From an uncultured Clostridia bacterium (lineage in GTDB: Bacteria; Bacillota; Clostridia; Oscillospirales; Ruminococcaceae), in assembly GCA_944386045.1 (NCBI GenBank), contig CALWZO010000024.1, positions 36,114-100,113 of the forward strand: a DNA stretch of 64,000 bases, in the 5' to 3' direction. The position numbers and the translations under genes are program-made. Each line of letters begins with the position of its first letter. The stretch's first letter is position 1. Below the pieces are notes generated by a model. The model ran no database searches. It had not been told where the DNA came from and saw only the letters and a list, made by a program, of their open reading frames with translations. Shown here in pieces: positions 1-8,060 of the stretch.

Positions 1-2
1 TT

Positions 3-356
3 AAATCATGCCGCGAAAAGTTTTTCGGCGGAGATATGGTACATTACACGCCGAAAAGTTATGAGAAATATGCGCAGTATTTGTACACTTTCGGCGGATC
101 AACTGCGGAAAGCGAACATGCTTTTGCGGTGTATTATAAAGAGGGTGAACATTTGGAAGTAAAGGAATTGTTTGCCCGTTCATCCCTTGACGGGATGAAG
201 CTTTTGCAGGCCATAAGGGAAAGGGAAGGCTGCGAAAGCGCTGTCATCAGCCTGGCGGACGGTTCTGACCTGTTTTTGGGCGAGGGCAGGCTGCAGGATA
301 CCTATGCCGTAAAAGGTCTGCCCCGGGACGCTTATATCGGCTTGATGTTTGAATAG
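3..356 (+). CDS. C-terminal part of a possible GNAT-type acetyltransferase (5' end outside window)
   Basis: The frame is open from the window edge to the TAG at 354-356, giving 117 residues with no upstream stop, so the gene most likely begins before the window. An internal ATG at 36 has no clear ribosome binding site. The tail ends in YIGLMFE, a type of ending seen in GNAT-family N-acetyltransferases, and the block around VYYKEGEHLEVKELFA could be a beta-strand pair of that fold. No catalytic motif lies in the visible part, so the family call is an inference. It could also be another small alpha/beta enzyme. No terminator follows; a separate promoter drives the next gene. Confidence 0.4.
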   Translation, partial: KSCREKFFGGDMVHYTPKSYEKYAQYLYTFGGSTAESEHAFAVYYKEGEHLEVKELFARSSLDGMKLLQAIREREGCESAVISLADGSDLFLGEGRLQDTYAVKGLPRDAYIGLMFE

Positions 357-358
357 AT

Positions 359-388
359 TTGCAAATGCTGATATGATGGTGTTATAAT
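359..388 (+). promoter_or_regulatory. Probable sigma-A promoter of the MATE-mltG-U32 run
   Basis: TTGCAA at 359-364 and TATAAT at 383-388, spaced by 18 bases. A perfect 12-base dyad, ATAGTATACTAT at 391-402, sits at the expected transcription start and could be an operator. Confidence 0.6.
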
Positions 389-443
389 TGATAGTATACT
401 ATTATAATCCATCATAAAAAGAGAAAGAAGTGAGGTGTTTGCA

Positions 444-1826
444 ATGAGTTCTGCAGTTTCCATTGAAGAAAAACGAGAACAACGCAGAAAATTTATGCTG
501 GAAGGTAACTTGCTGAAAGTAATTCCGGTAATAGCACTTCCCCAGGTGGTCACCATGCTTATAGACTCTTTGTATAACATGGCCGACACCTATTTTGTAA
601 GCCAGCTGGGCAAGGCAGCCACTGCGGCCGTGGGCGTCAACGATTCGCTGATGATGATCATCAGGGCTATTTCTCTTGGTTTTGGCATGGGTGCCGCCAG
701 CTATATTTCCAGGCAGCTGGGAGCAAAAAATCATGAAGAGGCATCAAAGGCCGCTTCCACTACCATCTTTTCAGCCATGATAGTGGTGGGAATATTTTCA
801 ATTTTTGCTTTCATATTCCGCGAGCCGCTGGTGATGATGCTGGGCGCAACACAGACAGCCAAGGAGTATTCGGTTGACTATGCCACATGGATACTGGCCA
901 GCGCCCCTTTTACCGCAGCATCAGTGTGTCTTGCGCAGACGCTGCGTTCGGAGGGAAGTACTACATATTCTATGATAGGCTCTGTTTCCGGTTGTGTGAT
1001 AAATGTATTCCTTGACCCGTTGCTTATATCAGGTATGGGCATGGGCGTTGCCGGCGCCGCAATAGCCACCGGTATTTCCAAGGTTATAACAGTCATACTT
1101 CTCATGCTGCCTTACTGGCAGAAAAAATGCGTCATTGAAGTACACCTTAAATACTTCACACCCAAAATTCCGCTTTATTCGGAAATTGCAAAGATGGGTA
1201 TACCCACAATGCTGCGTACCAGCCTGATGAGCGTTTCCACAATTATTATAAACAACCTGGCAGGCGGCTTTGGCGATGCAGCTCTGGCGGCAGTTTCTGT
1301 TGCAAACAAAAGCATGCGTTTGGTTGCCAGCGCGGTTATGGGCTTTGGTCAGGGATTTTCTCCCGTCGCCGGTTTTTGCTGGGGCGCGAAAAAATACAAC
1401 CGTGTCAAAAAAGCTTTTTACATCACCAGCATGATAGGTGTTGTACTGTGCGTTATCCTGGGTGTTTCGCTGTGGGTTTTTGCACAGCAGGCGATAACCA
1501 TATTTTCCGATGACCCGGAAGTTTTGTCCATAGGTATGATACTGATACGCTCTCAGTGTGCCGTTCTGCCTATGCATGTGTGGGTAATGATATCCACAGG
1601 ATTGTTCCAGGCGCTGGGCAAGCCTGTCCAGGCAGGTTTTCTGGGCCTTTCCAGACAGGCATTTTCACTTATTCCCTGTGTGGTAATAATGACCAAACTC
1701 TGGCAGCTTACAGGTCTGGCCCTTTCACAGGCCGCATCTGACCTGATTTCCTTCTGCTTTGCCCTTGTGCTGGTCATACCCATGATGAAAGAATTGAATA
1801 ATCTTTCTCGGATAGAGGAAGTGTAA
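444..1826 (+). CDS. MATE family efflux transporter
   Basis: A 460-residue polytopic membrane protein of the multidrug and toxin extrusion family, which exports cationic drugs or metabolites in exchange for Na+ or H+. The N-terminal half carries the family pattern around PQVVTMLIDSLYNMADTYFVSQLG, and the second half repeats it around IPTMLRTSLMSVSTIIINNL, as expected for the two six-helix bundles. The ATG at 444 is chosen because GAGGTG at 432-437 lies six bases before it; an earlier GTG at 435 is inside that ribosome binding site. mltG follows after 24 bases, so the two are probably co-transcribed. The substrate cannot be told from sequence. Confidence 0.9.
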   Translation: MSSAVSIEEKREQRRKFMLEGNLLKVIPVIALPQVVTMLIDSLYNMADTYFVSQLGKAATAAVGVNDSLMMIIRAISLGFGMGAASYISRQLGAKNHEEASKAASTTIFSAMIVVGIFSIFAFIFREPLVMMLGATQTAKEYSVDYATWILASAPFTAASVCLAQTLRSEGSTTYSMIGSVSGCVINVFLDPLLISGMGMGVAGAAIATGISKVITVILLMLPYWQKKCVIEVHLKYFTPKIPLYSEIAKMGIPTMLRTSLMSVSTIIINNLAGGFGDAALAAVSVANKSMRLVASAVMGFGQGFSPVAGFCWGAKKYNRVKKAFYITSMIGVVLCVILGVSLWVFAQQAITIFSDDPEVLSIGMILIRSQCAVLPMHVWVMISTGLFQALGKPVQAGFLGLSRQAFSLIPCVVIMTKLWQLTGLALSQAASDLISFCFALVLVIPMMKELNNLSRIEEV

Positions 1827-1850
1827 AATTTTCCATAAGGAGAAAAGGTA

Positions 1851-2924
1851 TTGAAAAAGAAATTTTTAGTCGTAATTTTGCTGCTGGCTGTCATAGCCGG
1901 TGCGGCGGGGATTTTTGCGGTAAGAGATATAGCCGGATCCTCATCACCCGGCCAGCAGGTCAGCGTGGAAATTCCCATGGGCAGCGGTGCCAACGCCATT
2001 GCAAAAATACTTAAAGACAATGGTATAATAGAAAGTGAGCTGCTGTTCAAAATTTACACAAAGCTCAACCCGCCCCGGTCATTGCAGTACGGACAGTTTA
2101 CGCTGGATTCCAATATGTCCTACTCGCGGATAATAGAAACTCTCAGTACGGTGCGGTCAAAGCGCGCCACTGTCACGGTGACTTTCCCCGAAGGCTTTAC
2201 GCTGATGCAGTTTGCCCAAAGGATGGAAAACAACGGCCTGTGTACTGCACGGGAATTTATAAAAGTTGCCAACAACGGCGATTTCAGCCAGTTTGAGTTC
2301 TGGAGCAGGATAAAAGAACATGAACACAAGTTTATGAAAGGTGAAGGTTATCTTTACCCGGATACATATGAATTTTACGCAGATGACGATGTGTATAACA
2401 TGGTGGAGAAAATCTATGCCAATTTCGACAGCAAAATCACTGACGAAATGTACCGGAGAATGGATGAAATAGGCATGAGTCTGGATGAGGTCGTCACCCT
2501 GGCGTCCTTTGTTCAGGAGGAAGCCGGCCATGAAGAGGACCAGCCCTATGTGGCTGCCTGCCTGCGCAACAGGCTCGAGCCCGGCTCTCCTCTGCCCAGG
2601 CTGGAATGTAATGTGTGCAGCCATATAAATGAAGAGGGCAACTATGTTTACGATTACATAGTCGCTTATTACGGCTCTGTGGAAAATGTGCCCCGGGGCA
2701 TGATGGATGCGTACAATACATACTCTATAAACGGCCTGCCTCCCGGACCGATAGCAAACCCCGGCATAAGCGCCATAAAGAACACTTTGTGGCCGGCTGA
2801 AGATTTTGAGGGCTATTACTATTTTGTAACCGACCTTACCGGCAAATATTACTATGCCAAAACCTTTGAAGAACATCTGAAAAATATAGAAAAAGCGTAT
2901 CGGGTAAACCGGACGCTGGATTAA
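1851..2924 (+). CDS. mltG: Endolytic murein transglycosylase MltG (YceG-like)
   Basis: A 357-residue membrane-anchored lytic transglycosylase that cuts nascent peptidoglycan strands and so helps end glycan synthesis. One N-terminal helix (about residues 4-25, after MKKK) anchors it. The YceG core is clear: LASFVQEEAG near residues 216-225, with E224 in the place of the catalytic glutamate, then NRL, and YNTYSINGLPPGPIANPG near the C-terminus. The usual DPTV-Y segment after NRL is altered to LECNVCSHI, which is odd but lies outside the glutamate. It starts with TTG behind AAGGAGAAAAGG. It sits between a MATE exporter and a U32 peptidase, nine bases before the latter. Confidence 0.92.
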   Translation: MKKKFLVVILLLAVIAGAAGIFAVRDIAGSSSPGQQVSVEIPMGSGANAIAKILKDNGIIESELLFKIYTKLNPPRSLQYGQFTLDSNMSYSRIIETLSTVRSKRATVTVTFPEGFTLMQFAQRMENNGLCTAREFIKVANNGDFSQFEFWSRIKEHEHKFMKGEGYLYPDTYEFYADDDVYNMVEKIYANFDSKITDEMYRRMDEIGMSLDEVVTLASFVQEEAGHEEDQPYVAACLRNRLEPGSPLPRLECNVCSHINEEGNYVYDYIVAYYGSVENVPRGMMDAYNTYSINGLPPGPIANPGISAIKNTLWPAEDFEGYYYFVTDLTGKYYYAKTFEEHLKNIEKAYRVNRTLD

Positions 2925-2933
2925 GGAGCAATT

Positions 2934-4154
2934 ATGAACAAACCGGAGCTTTTGTCCCCGGCAGGAGATATCGAGCGTTTGAAATACGCTTTTGAATACG
3001 GCGCCGATGCGGTGTACCTGGGCGCGGAAGAATACGGTATGCGTGCAGCACCGAAAAACTTTACCCTGGAACAGCTGAAAGAGGCGGTGGACATCGCCAA
3101 CAGCCTGGGCAAAAAAGTATACCTGACCCTCAACACCGTCCCCACCAACGAAGAGGTGGACAGGATGCCGCGGTTTATCCGAAAAGTTGCCGAAACAGGT
3201 GTACATGCCGTTATAGTGGCGGACCTGGGCGTGCTGTCCATGGTGAAAGAAAACGCCCCGGACATGGAAATACACCTGTCAACACAGGCAGGTGTGGTAA
3301 ACTATGTGACAGCCAACGCCGCATATAAACTGGGGGCCAAAAGGGTTGTACTGGCCAGGGAATTGTCTTTTGAAGATATAATCACCATCAGAAAAAACAC
3401 ACCGGCAGACCTGGATATTGAATGTTTTGTACACGGTGCAATGTGCATGTCTTTTTCGGGCAGGTGTCTGCTGTCCCATTACCTGACAGGACGCGACGCC
3501 AACAGGGGAGAGTGCGCTCAGCCCTGCCGCTGGCAGTGGCAGCTGACTGAAAAGACCCGCCCCGGCATGACCTATGATATAGGAGAAAATGAAGGCGGAA
3601 CATATATAATGAACGCTAATGACCTGTGTATGGCGCCTTATGTGGACATGCTGGTTCAGGCCGGAATAAGCAGTCTGAAAATTGAAGGCAGGGCAAAAAG
3701 TTTTTACTATGTTGCATCTGTCACCGCCGCATACAGAAAAGCGCTGGATTCTTATTTTGAAAAGCCTGACAAATGGCTGTGCCCCATATGGACTTTGGAA
3801 GAATTGACCAAAACCAGCCACAGGAGATATTCCACAGGCTTCTATTTCGGGCCGGAAAACGCCACCCAGACAACCGATACTTCCAGCTATGTAAGGGAAT
3901 GGGACCTTCTGGCAGTGGTGGAAAAATGGGAAAACGGCGTCGCTTACTGCACTCAGCGCGGAAAGCTGGAGCAGGGGGATACGGTGGAAATTTTACAGCC
4001 CGGTGCACAGACTGTCAGTGTTACACCGGCCTGGCTGAAAAACAGCGAGGGCGAGGAAATAACCTCAACCCCTCATTCCAAAATGGAATTTACAATGGAC
4101 TGCCCGCGGCAGGTGCCGCCAATGTCCATCATCAGAAGAAAAGCAAAAGACTGA
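2934..4154 (+). CDS. Peptidase U32 family protein (TrhP/YegQ-like)
   Basis: A 406-residue U32 family protein. It opens with the typical PELLSPAGD and the barrel motif GADAVYLG. The U32 signature follows at about residues 163-200: CFVHGAMCMSFSGRCLLS, then RDANRGECAQPCRW, whose cysteines are those expected to hold an Fe-S cluster. Family members first known as collagenases are now linked to tRNA hydroxylation (TrhP) and related O2-independent hydroxylations, so a tRNA modification role is more likely than proteolysis. This is family knowledge, not seen here. ATG at 2934 follows AAGGAGCAATT. It is the last gene of the run and ends in a shared terminator. Confidence 0.9.
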   Translation: MNKPELLSPAGDIERLKYAFEYGADAVYLGAEEYGMRAAPKNFTLEQLKEAVDIANSLGKKVYLTLNTVPTNEEVDRMPRFIRKVAETGVHAVIVADLGVLSMVKENAPDMEIHLSTQAGVVNYVTANAAYKLGAKRVVLARELSFEDIITIRKNTPADLDIECFVHGAMCMSFSGRCLLSHYLTGRDANRGECAQPCRWQWQLTEKTRPGMTYDIGENEGGTYIMNANDLCMAPYVDMLVQAGISSLKIEGRAKSFYYVASVTAAYRKALDSYFEKPDKWLCPIWTLEELTKTSHRRYSTGFYFGPENATQTTDTSSYVREWDLLAVVEKWENGVAYCTQRGKLEQGDTVEILQPGAQTVSVTPAWLKNSEGEEITSTPHSKMEFTMDCPRQVPPMSIIRRKAKD

Positions 4155-4160
4155 CATTAA

Positions 4161-4188
4161 AAAAGCCGTATTTTATACGGCTTTTTTG
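4161..4188. terminator. Bidirectional terminator between the U32 gene and the permease
   Basis: Perfect 11-bp stem (4161-4171 with 4175-4185) with a TTT loop, A-rich on one side and T-rich on the other, so it serves both convergent genes. The stop codon of the permease (4173-4175) lies across the loop. Confidence 0.85.
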
Positions 4189-5489
4189 TTTGGCTTTTTG
4201 TGTTTTGTCCTGATTTTGTTCCTGGCTGTTCCGTAGGCAAACCGCAATGCCAGCAACAGAACATTGGCCGCTGCCATGGTCACTGTCAGCTCTTTCAAAG
4301 CAAGAGTAACCACAAACAGCTCCATTACGGCACACGCAAAAATCAGCGGAAAATATATTATCGGAGGTATATACATTTCAGATTCTTCCCATTCCTTTTT
4401 ATATACAAACGGAAAGTTCACACAGGATATTATCAGCAGCACTGCCGCCAGGCTGTTCAGAACCATTGTGATGCCGGCTATCTGTGATATGGAAAAACCG
4501 AAAACAGTGGGTATACACCCGATGACAAATATTATCGCCACTGCAACATAATATGCGCCGTACCTGTTTTGCCTGGCCAGAAAAGCCGGAAGCCACCCGT
4601 CTTTCACCCCGGCCATCACCGGTGCAGCCGAATCCACAATGCCTGCATTCATTGTGGTCAGCAGGGCAAACACCGGCCCGAAAATTATAAACAAGCTATA
4701 AAACACAGGGGAGAAAACAGCCTTTGCGGTTACTGCCAGGGTCTTGCCGGCACTTTCGGACAACGGCAGGACAGCGCCGCTGGCAAAGCCCACAGCTATA
4801 TATATTACGCTTATCACTGCGCTTACGGCAATTATTGCTCTGGGGATATTCTTTTTTGGATTTTGGGCATAAGGCATGTAGTTGGCCAGGCTGGATATAC
4901 CGTCGCAGGAATAGCTCAGCAGTACAACAGCTGTCAGAAAACCCTCTTTTCCGTTTAAAAACATATACGGTGAAGAAAAATCCAGGTATCCCGGCTGCAT
5001 GTTAAGCGTACATACAATTGAAAAAAACACCAGTGCCGCCAGCAGTAACGGTGTGGCAAGGCTTTGTATCCGGCTCATGGCGTTGACCCCAAACAGATTG
5101 GCAAAACAGAACAGTGCCCATATTGCTGTGGCAATCAGCTTTCCCGGGGCACCGGGAGCAAAATCCGATATATATCCGGACAGCGCCAGGACGGCAGTCC
5201 CCCTGGCGGCCCAGTTAAGCAGGGAAGCTATGGTTATCAGTCCGCCGTATTTTTCACCGGTGCATCCGGTGATTATGGCGTATTTTCCGCCTTCTGCCTG
5301 TATGGCAGATGTGAAAAACACATAGGGGAGCTCGCGTATAAAGGACAGGGCACATGTAAAGGCAAAGGCCATCCACACCGAAAAACCGGTAACCGCCAGT
5401 GCGCTGCCCACGATGCTGACAACTCCTGCGCCTATCACATGGCCGGTGCCTATCCATACCAGCTGTGACAAAGATAATTTTTTTTCCAT
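4173..5489 (-). CDS. APC superfamily amino acid permease
   Basis: A 438-residue protein with about 12 membrane segments. It opens with LSLSQLVWIGTGHVIGAGVVSIVGSAL, the helix-1 pattern of amino acid-polyamine-organocation transporters, including the unwound GxG substrate site (GAG). A second typical stretch, NPKKNIPRAI, precedes helix 6-7, as in the family. The tail is basic (KHKKPNKK). The start is ATG at 5489 behind GGAGG with an eight-base gap. It stands alone between two terminators, and no catabolic gene beside it gives the substrate away. The family is sure; the amino acid carried is unknown. Confidence 0.88.
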   Translation of the reverse strand: MEKKLSLSQLVWIGTGHVIGAGVVSIVGSALAVTGFSVWMAFAFTCALSFIRELPYVFFTSAIQAEGGKYAIITGCTGEKYGGLITIASLLNWAARGTAVLALSGYISDFAPGAPGKLIATAIWALFCFANLFGVNAMSRIQSLATPLLLAALVFFSIVCTLNMQPGYLDFSSPYMFLNGKEGFLTAVVLLSYSCDGISSLANYMPYAQNPKKNIPRAIIAVSAVISVIYIAVGFASGAVLPLSESAGKTLAVTAKAVFSPVFYSLFIIFGPVFALLTTMNAGIVDSAAPVMAGVKDGWLPAFLARQNRYGAYYVAVAIIFVIGCIPTVFGFSISQIAGITMVLNSLAAVLLIISCVNFPFVYKKEWEESEMYIPPIIYFPLIFACAVMELFVVTLALKELTVTMAAANVLLLALRFAYGTARNKIRTKHKKPNKKAV

Positions 5490-5540
5490 ATTTTATTCCT
5501 CCGGGGAAAAGGTTATATTAAATTTTATTCGCCGGCAAAA

Positions 5541-5574
5541 AAATAATGCTCCGGCTGCTGCCGGAGCATTATTT
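5541..5574 (-). terminator. Terminator of the flavodoxin-ferredoxin gene
   Basis: A perfect 14-bp stem (5541-5554 with 5561-5574) with a CTGCTG loop. On the minus strand it is followed by a run of T (the A-run at 5535-5543 on plus). Confidence 0.85.
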
Positions 5575-5591
5575 CAGGAATACAGGATAAA

Positions 5592-6377
5592 TTACATAAA
5601 GTATTTGTTTTCTTTGTCGGGTTTGGCAAAGCCGGCGATACATCTGTCAACCATGGCCTTGTATCCTTCACCTGCAAAGTATTTGGCATGTTTGGGACAG
5701 ATTGTCACACAGCGATGACAACGCAGACACTCTGTGGGATCTTTTGCCAGCTCTTTGGGGTTTTCCAGACTGATAACGCCGTTGGGACATTTTTTGGCGC
5801 ACAGTTTGCAGTTTATGCAGTCGTCTGTTGTGCTGGGACCCAAAGGCATTGAGCCGCCTTTTTCTTTATAGGGTCTGTTGCCGGGGATTGTGCCTTTCGG
5901 CAGTGCCTTTCCGTCTTTGGCGGCAACCAGTTTGATGAACTCGGCTGCGCCGGCCAGGTCTTCTTCGTTCGGGCGGCTTCCGGCTATCTCATCAGAGAAG
6001 GAATGTCTGCCAACAACAGCAGCTCCTCCCACAACAACAAAGCCTTTTTCTGTCATGAGGTCTTCCATTTCAACAACAGTGTCGTCAAAATCCCTGTTTC
6101 CGTATGTACCTACAACAACACAGGGGGTGTTGTCACCTTTGAGGGCGTTCAGGTATTCCAGGCAGATGGTGGGTACTCTGCCGCCGTATATCGGCAAAGA
6201 AAGGATGACAAAATCGTCCGGACCAAAGGACGGTGCTTTTGCCGGGTCCCTGTCGGCAGGCAGTGTGAAATCGTATTCAACCATCTCTTTGTCCAAAGCT
6301 TTGCCCATTGCCACAGCATATTTTTTGCTGACATTTGTGGCGCTGAAATAAACCAGGCTGACTTTTTTGATTTCCAT
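5592..6377 (-). CDS. EFR1-type flavodoxin-ferredoxin fusion protein
   Basis: A 261-residue soluble electron-transfer protein. Residues 1 to about 160 form a flavodoxin-like domain: VYFSATNVSKK resembles the FMN phosphate loop, and SLPIYGGRVP and GTYGNRDFDD are the later flavin loops. Residues 185-240 hold two 4Fe-4S motifs, CINCKLCAKKCP and CLRCHRCVTICP. The family is named EFR1 in databases, and its physiological partners are poorly known. ATG at 6377 follows AAGGAG with eight bases between. It is a single-gene unit with its own promoter, operator-like dyad and terminator, so its dose is probably controlled by one dedicated regulator. Confidence 0.9.
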   Translation of the reverse strand: MEIKKVSLVYFSATNVSKKYAVAMGKALDKEMVEYDFTLPADRDPAKAPSFGPDDFVILSLPIYGGRVPTICLEYLNALKGDNTPCVVVGTYGNRDFDDTVVEMEDLMTEKGFVVVGGAAVVGRHSFSDEIAGSRPNEEDLAGAAEFIKLVAAKDGKALPKGTIPGNRPYKEKGGSMPLGPSTTDDCINCKLCAKKCPNGVISLENPKELAKDPTECLRCHRCVTICPKHAKYFAGEGYKAMVDRCIAGFAKPDKENKYFM

Positions 6378-6430
6378 AACAAAATCTCCTTTTAGAATAA
6401 ATTTACAGGTGCGTTTTTACCTTGTCTAAC

Positions 6431-6470
6431 ATTATATCAACAGCCTGATGTAATGTCAATCATTACATCA
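6431..6470 (-). promoter_or_regulatory. Consensus promoter with overlapping operator dyad, upstream of the EFR1-type gene
   Basis: On the minus strand TTGACA (plus 6454-6459) and TATAAT (plus 6431-6436) are separated by exactly 17 bases: a perfect sigma-A promoter. A perfect inverted repeat, TGATGTAATG and CATTACATCA with a five-base spacer (6446-6470), covers the -35 box. A protein bound there would block the polymerase. Confidence 0.85.
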
Positions 6471-6530
6471 TATTTTTAAGCTGGTTTCTGCAAATTTATT
6501 ACAAAAAGAAGAGTGCCTGCAATCCGGTTT

Positions 6531-6992
6531 TCAAATTTTTTCAGCAAGGTATTTGTCCTTGAAAATCTTTGCCTTTGAAAGCCAGAAGTCCGGCTCTCGC
6601 TGACCGCTGCGGCGCTTTTTGCTGTTGTACCGGCCGTTCATATTCAAGGTAAAACGGCTTTTTTTTAATTTTTCGGTACAGCATATATACAGATTGTCTT
6701 TTGGGGCAAACAGCGCAAAGGGCGCCCGGTTTTCGTACCAGAAATCAAAAAATACAAAAACATCTCCGTCTTTTTCTTCCCGGACACGGCTTATTGCATC
6801 GGCTGCCCGTGCGCGGCTTATATCTTTCAGGAAAATGTTCATATTGCGGCAGACCGACAGCTTTTCTGCCACTGCCTGGGTCCTGTCTGTGTCCAGGCAT
6901 CCGGCCATGTCATCCAGGTTCTTTTTCAGCAGTATGGCGGCTGCTTCGGAATATGCCTTCCTGGCCATGTACACCTTTCTCTGTATATCCAT
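6531..6992 (-). CDS. Protein of unknown function
   Basis: A 153-residue protein that I do not recognise. It has no signal peptide and no membrane helix. The first third is helical and charged (IQRKVYMARKAYSEAAAILLKKN). The middle has an alternating hydrophobic stretch (DVFVFFDFWYENRAPFALFAP) that looks like beta strands, and the tail is strongly basic (YNSKKRRSGQREPDFWLSKAKIFKDK). The basic tail hints at nucleic acid or membrane contact, but this is a guess. GAGGTG precedes the start; GTG at 6995 (six bases away) and ATG at 6992 (nine bases away) are both possible. It ends 61 bases before the EFR1-type promoter, with no terminator seen. Confidence 0.6.
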   Translation of the reverse strand: MDIQRKVYMARKAYSEAAAILLKKNLDDMAGCLDTDRTQAVAEKLSVCRNMNIFLKDISRARAADAISRVREEKDGDVFVFFDFWYENRAPFALFAPKDNLYICCTEKLKKSRFTLNMNGRYNSKKRRSGQREPDFWLSKAKIFKDKYLAEKI

Positions 6993-7100
6993 CACAAATA
7001 TCACCTCGATTTATTATATTAAGCAAGGTGACGGTTTGTCAGTTTTATTGTGAAAATTTACAATGGGAAATAGTATTTTTATAAAAATTTGTGCAATTGT

Positions 7101-7130
7101 TTGAAAAAACTTTTTAAATTATTTTATACT
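7101..7130 (+). promoter_or_regulatory. Probable promoter of pduL
   Basis: TTGAAA at 7101-7106 and TATACT at 7125-7130, 18 bases apart, about 70 bases before the gene. Confidence 0.6.
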
Positions 7131-7198
7131 TGTAAAAATGGCGGTTTTGGTTTATTATTAGAAATATAGAAATTAAATTTTCTGGAGGATTTTTAATT

Positions 7199-7765
7199 AT
7201 GGCAAAAATTTTGGTTGAAACATCAGCAAGACATATTCATCTTACACAAGAGCATGTTGATATACTTTTCGGTGCCGGCCACCAGCTTACAAAGAAAAAA
7301 GACCTTTCTCAGCCCGGTCAGTTCGCCTGCGAAGAAAGAGTTACAGTTGTAGGCCCCAAAAGAGAGCTGGCAAATGTGTCTATTCTCGGCCCCGTCAGAA
7401 AGGCTTCTCAGGTAGAGCTGTCCCTGACAGACGCCCGTTCCATCGGCATCACAGCCCCTGTAAGAGAGTCCGGTGACATTGCCGGTTCAGCTCCCTGCAA
7501 ACTGGTTGGACCTGCCGGTGAAGTTGAACTGACAGAGGGTGTTATCGCTGCAAAAAGACATATACATATCACTCCCGAAGATGCTCAGAGCTTTGGTGTT
7601 GCTGACAAAGAAATCGTAAAGGTTAAAATCGATTCTGACGGCAGAAGCCTGATCTTTGATGATGTTGTTGTAAGAGTAAGCGCTTCTTACGCAACAGCAA
7701 TGCACATCGACACAGACGAATCCAACGCTTGCGGCGGTGCAAACAGCGGCGAAATTGTAAAATAA
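7199..7765 (+). CDS. pduL: PduL-type phosphate acyltransferase (phosphotransacylase)
   Basis: A 188-residue enzyme that exchanges CoA for phosphate on propanoyl-CoA or acetyl-CoA, feeding an acyl-phosphate to a kinase for ATP. The two zinc-binding halves are clear: SARHIHLTQEH at about residues 9-19, AKRHIHITPED near 120-130, and MHIDTDESNACG near the C-terminus. It lacks the extra N-terminal peptide that targets PduL into microcompartments, and no shell genes are nearby, so it is probably the cytosolic form used as the general phosphotransacetylase. ATG at 7199 follows a GGAGG site. It stands alone with its own promoter and terminator; acetate kinase is not in the window. Confidence 0.92.
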   Translation: MAKILVETSARHIHLTQEHVDILFGAGHQLTKKKDLSQPGQFACEERVTVVGPKRELANVSILGPVRKASQVELSLTDARSIGITAPVRESGDIAGSAPCKLVGPAGEVELTEGVIAAKRHIHITPEDAQSFGVADKEIVKVKIDSDGRSLIFDDVVVRVSASYATAMHIDTDESNACGGANSGEIVK

Positions 7766-7778
7766 TATTCAAAGCATA

Positions 7779-7804
7779 AAAGGGCGCCTTTGGGCGCCTT
7801 TTTT
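7779..7804 (+). terminator. Terminator of pduL
   Basis: Stem of about 10 bp with GGCGCC in each arm (7783-7788 and 7793-7798), a four-base loop and a following T-run. Confidence 0.8.
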
Positions 7805-7818
7805 ATTTGCAAAAGATA

Positions 7819-7847
7819 TTGAATTATTTTTTGCAATGTGGTATATT
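7819..7847 (+). promoter_or_regulatory. Promoter of the SRP RNA
   Basis: TTGAAT at 7819-7824 and TATATT at 7842-7847 with a 17-base gap, placing the start near 7855-7861. Confidence 0.6.
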
Positions 7848-7860
7848 ATAATAGTTGTAT

Positions 7861-8036
7861 GGACAGTGCTATTTTACGGTGTTGTCAGATATGCAGAGAA
7901 AGCCGGCACGAGGGCAGGCTGTGAACCATGTCAGGTGGGGAACCAAGCAGCATTAAGCAGATTCTCCCTGCGATGCCCAAGTTTTCTCTGCATATGTGAT
8001 AATTCCTGCGCTTTAAAGCGTAATATAGCCTGTCCT
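7861..8036 (+). ncRNA. ffs: Signal recognition particle RNA (SRP RNA, scRNA)
   Basis: The conserved SRP domain IV is visible at about 7931-7960: GTCAGGTGG, the GGAA tetraloop, CCAAGCAGC. The long helix is closed by ATATGCAGAGAAA (about 7889-7901) with TTTCTCTGCATAT (about 7983-7995). The ends pair: GGACAG-GCTAT at 7861-7872 with ATAGCCTGTCC near 8025-8035. The RNA binds Ffh and targets membrane proteins. Its place directly before dnaX is the usual one in Bacillota. The exact ends are inferred from the terminal helix. At about 176 bases it is longer than the E. coli form. Confidence 0.87.
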
Positions 8037-8060
8037 GTTTTAAAATAAGGAGGAGAACAT

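Noticed and set aside
2157..3275. Long open frame on the minus strand (372 codons) across mltG and the U32 gene
   Set aside because: It is antisense to two clear genes, is rich in His/Phe/Cys without any motif, and has no ribosome site. It is a shadow of codon use on the other strand.
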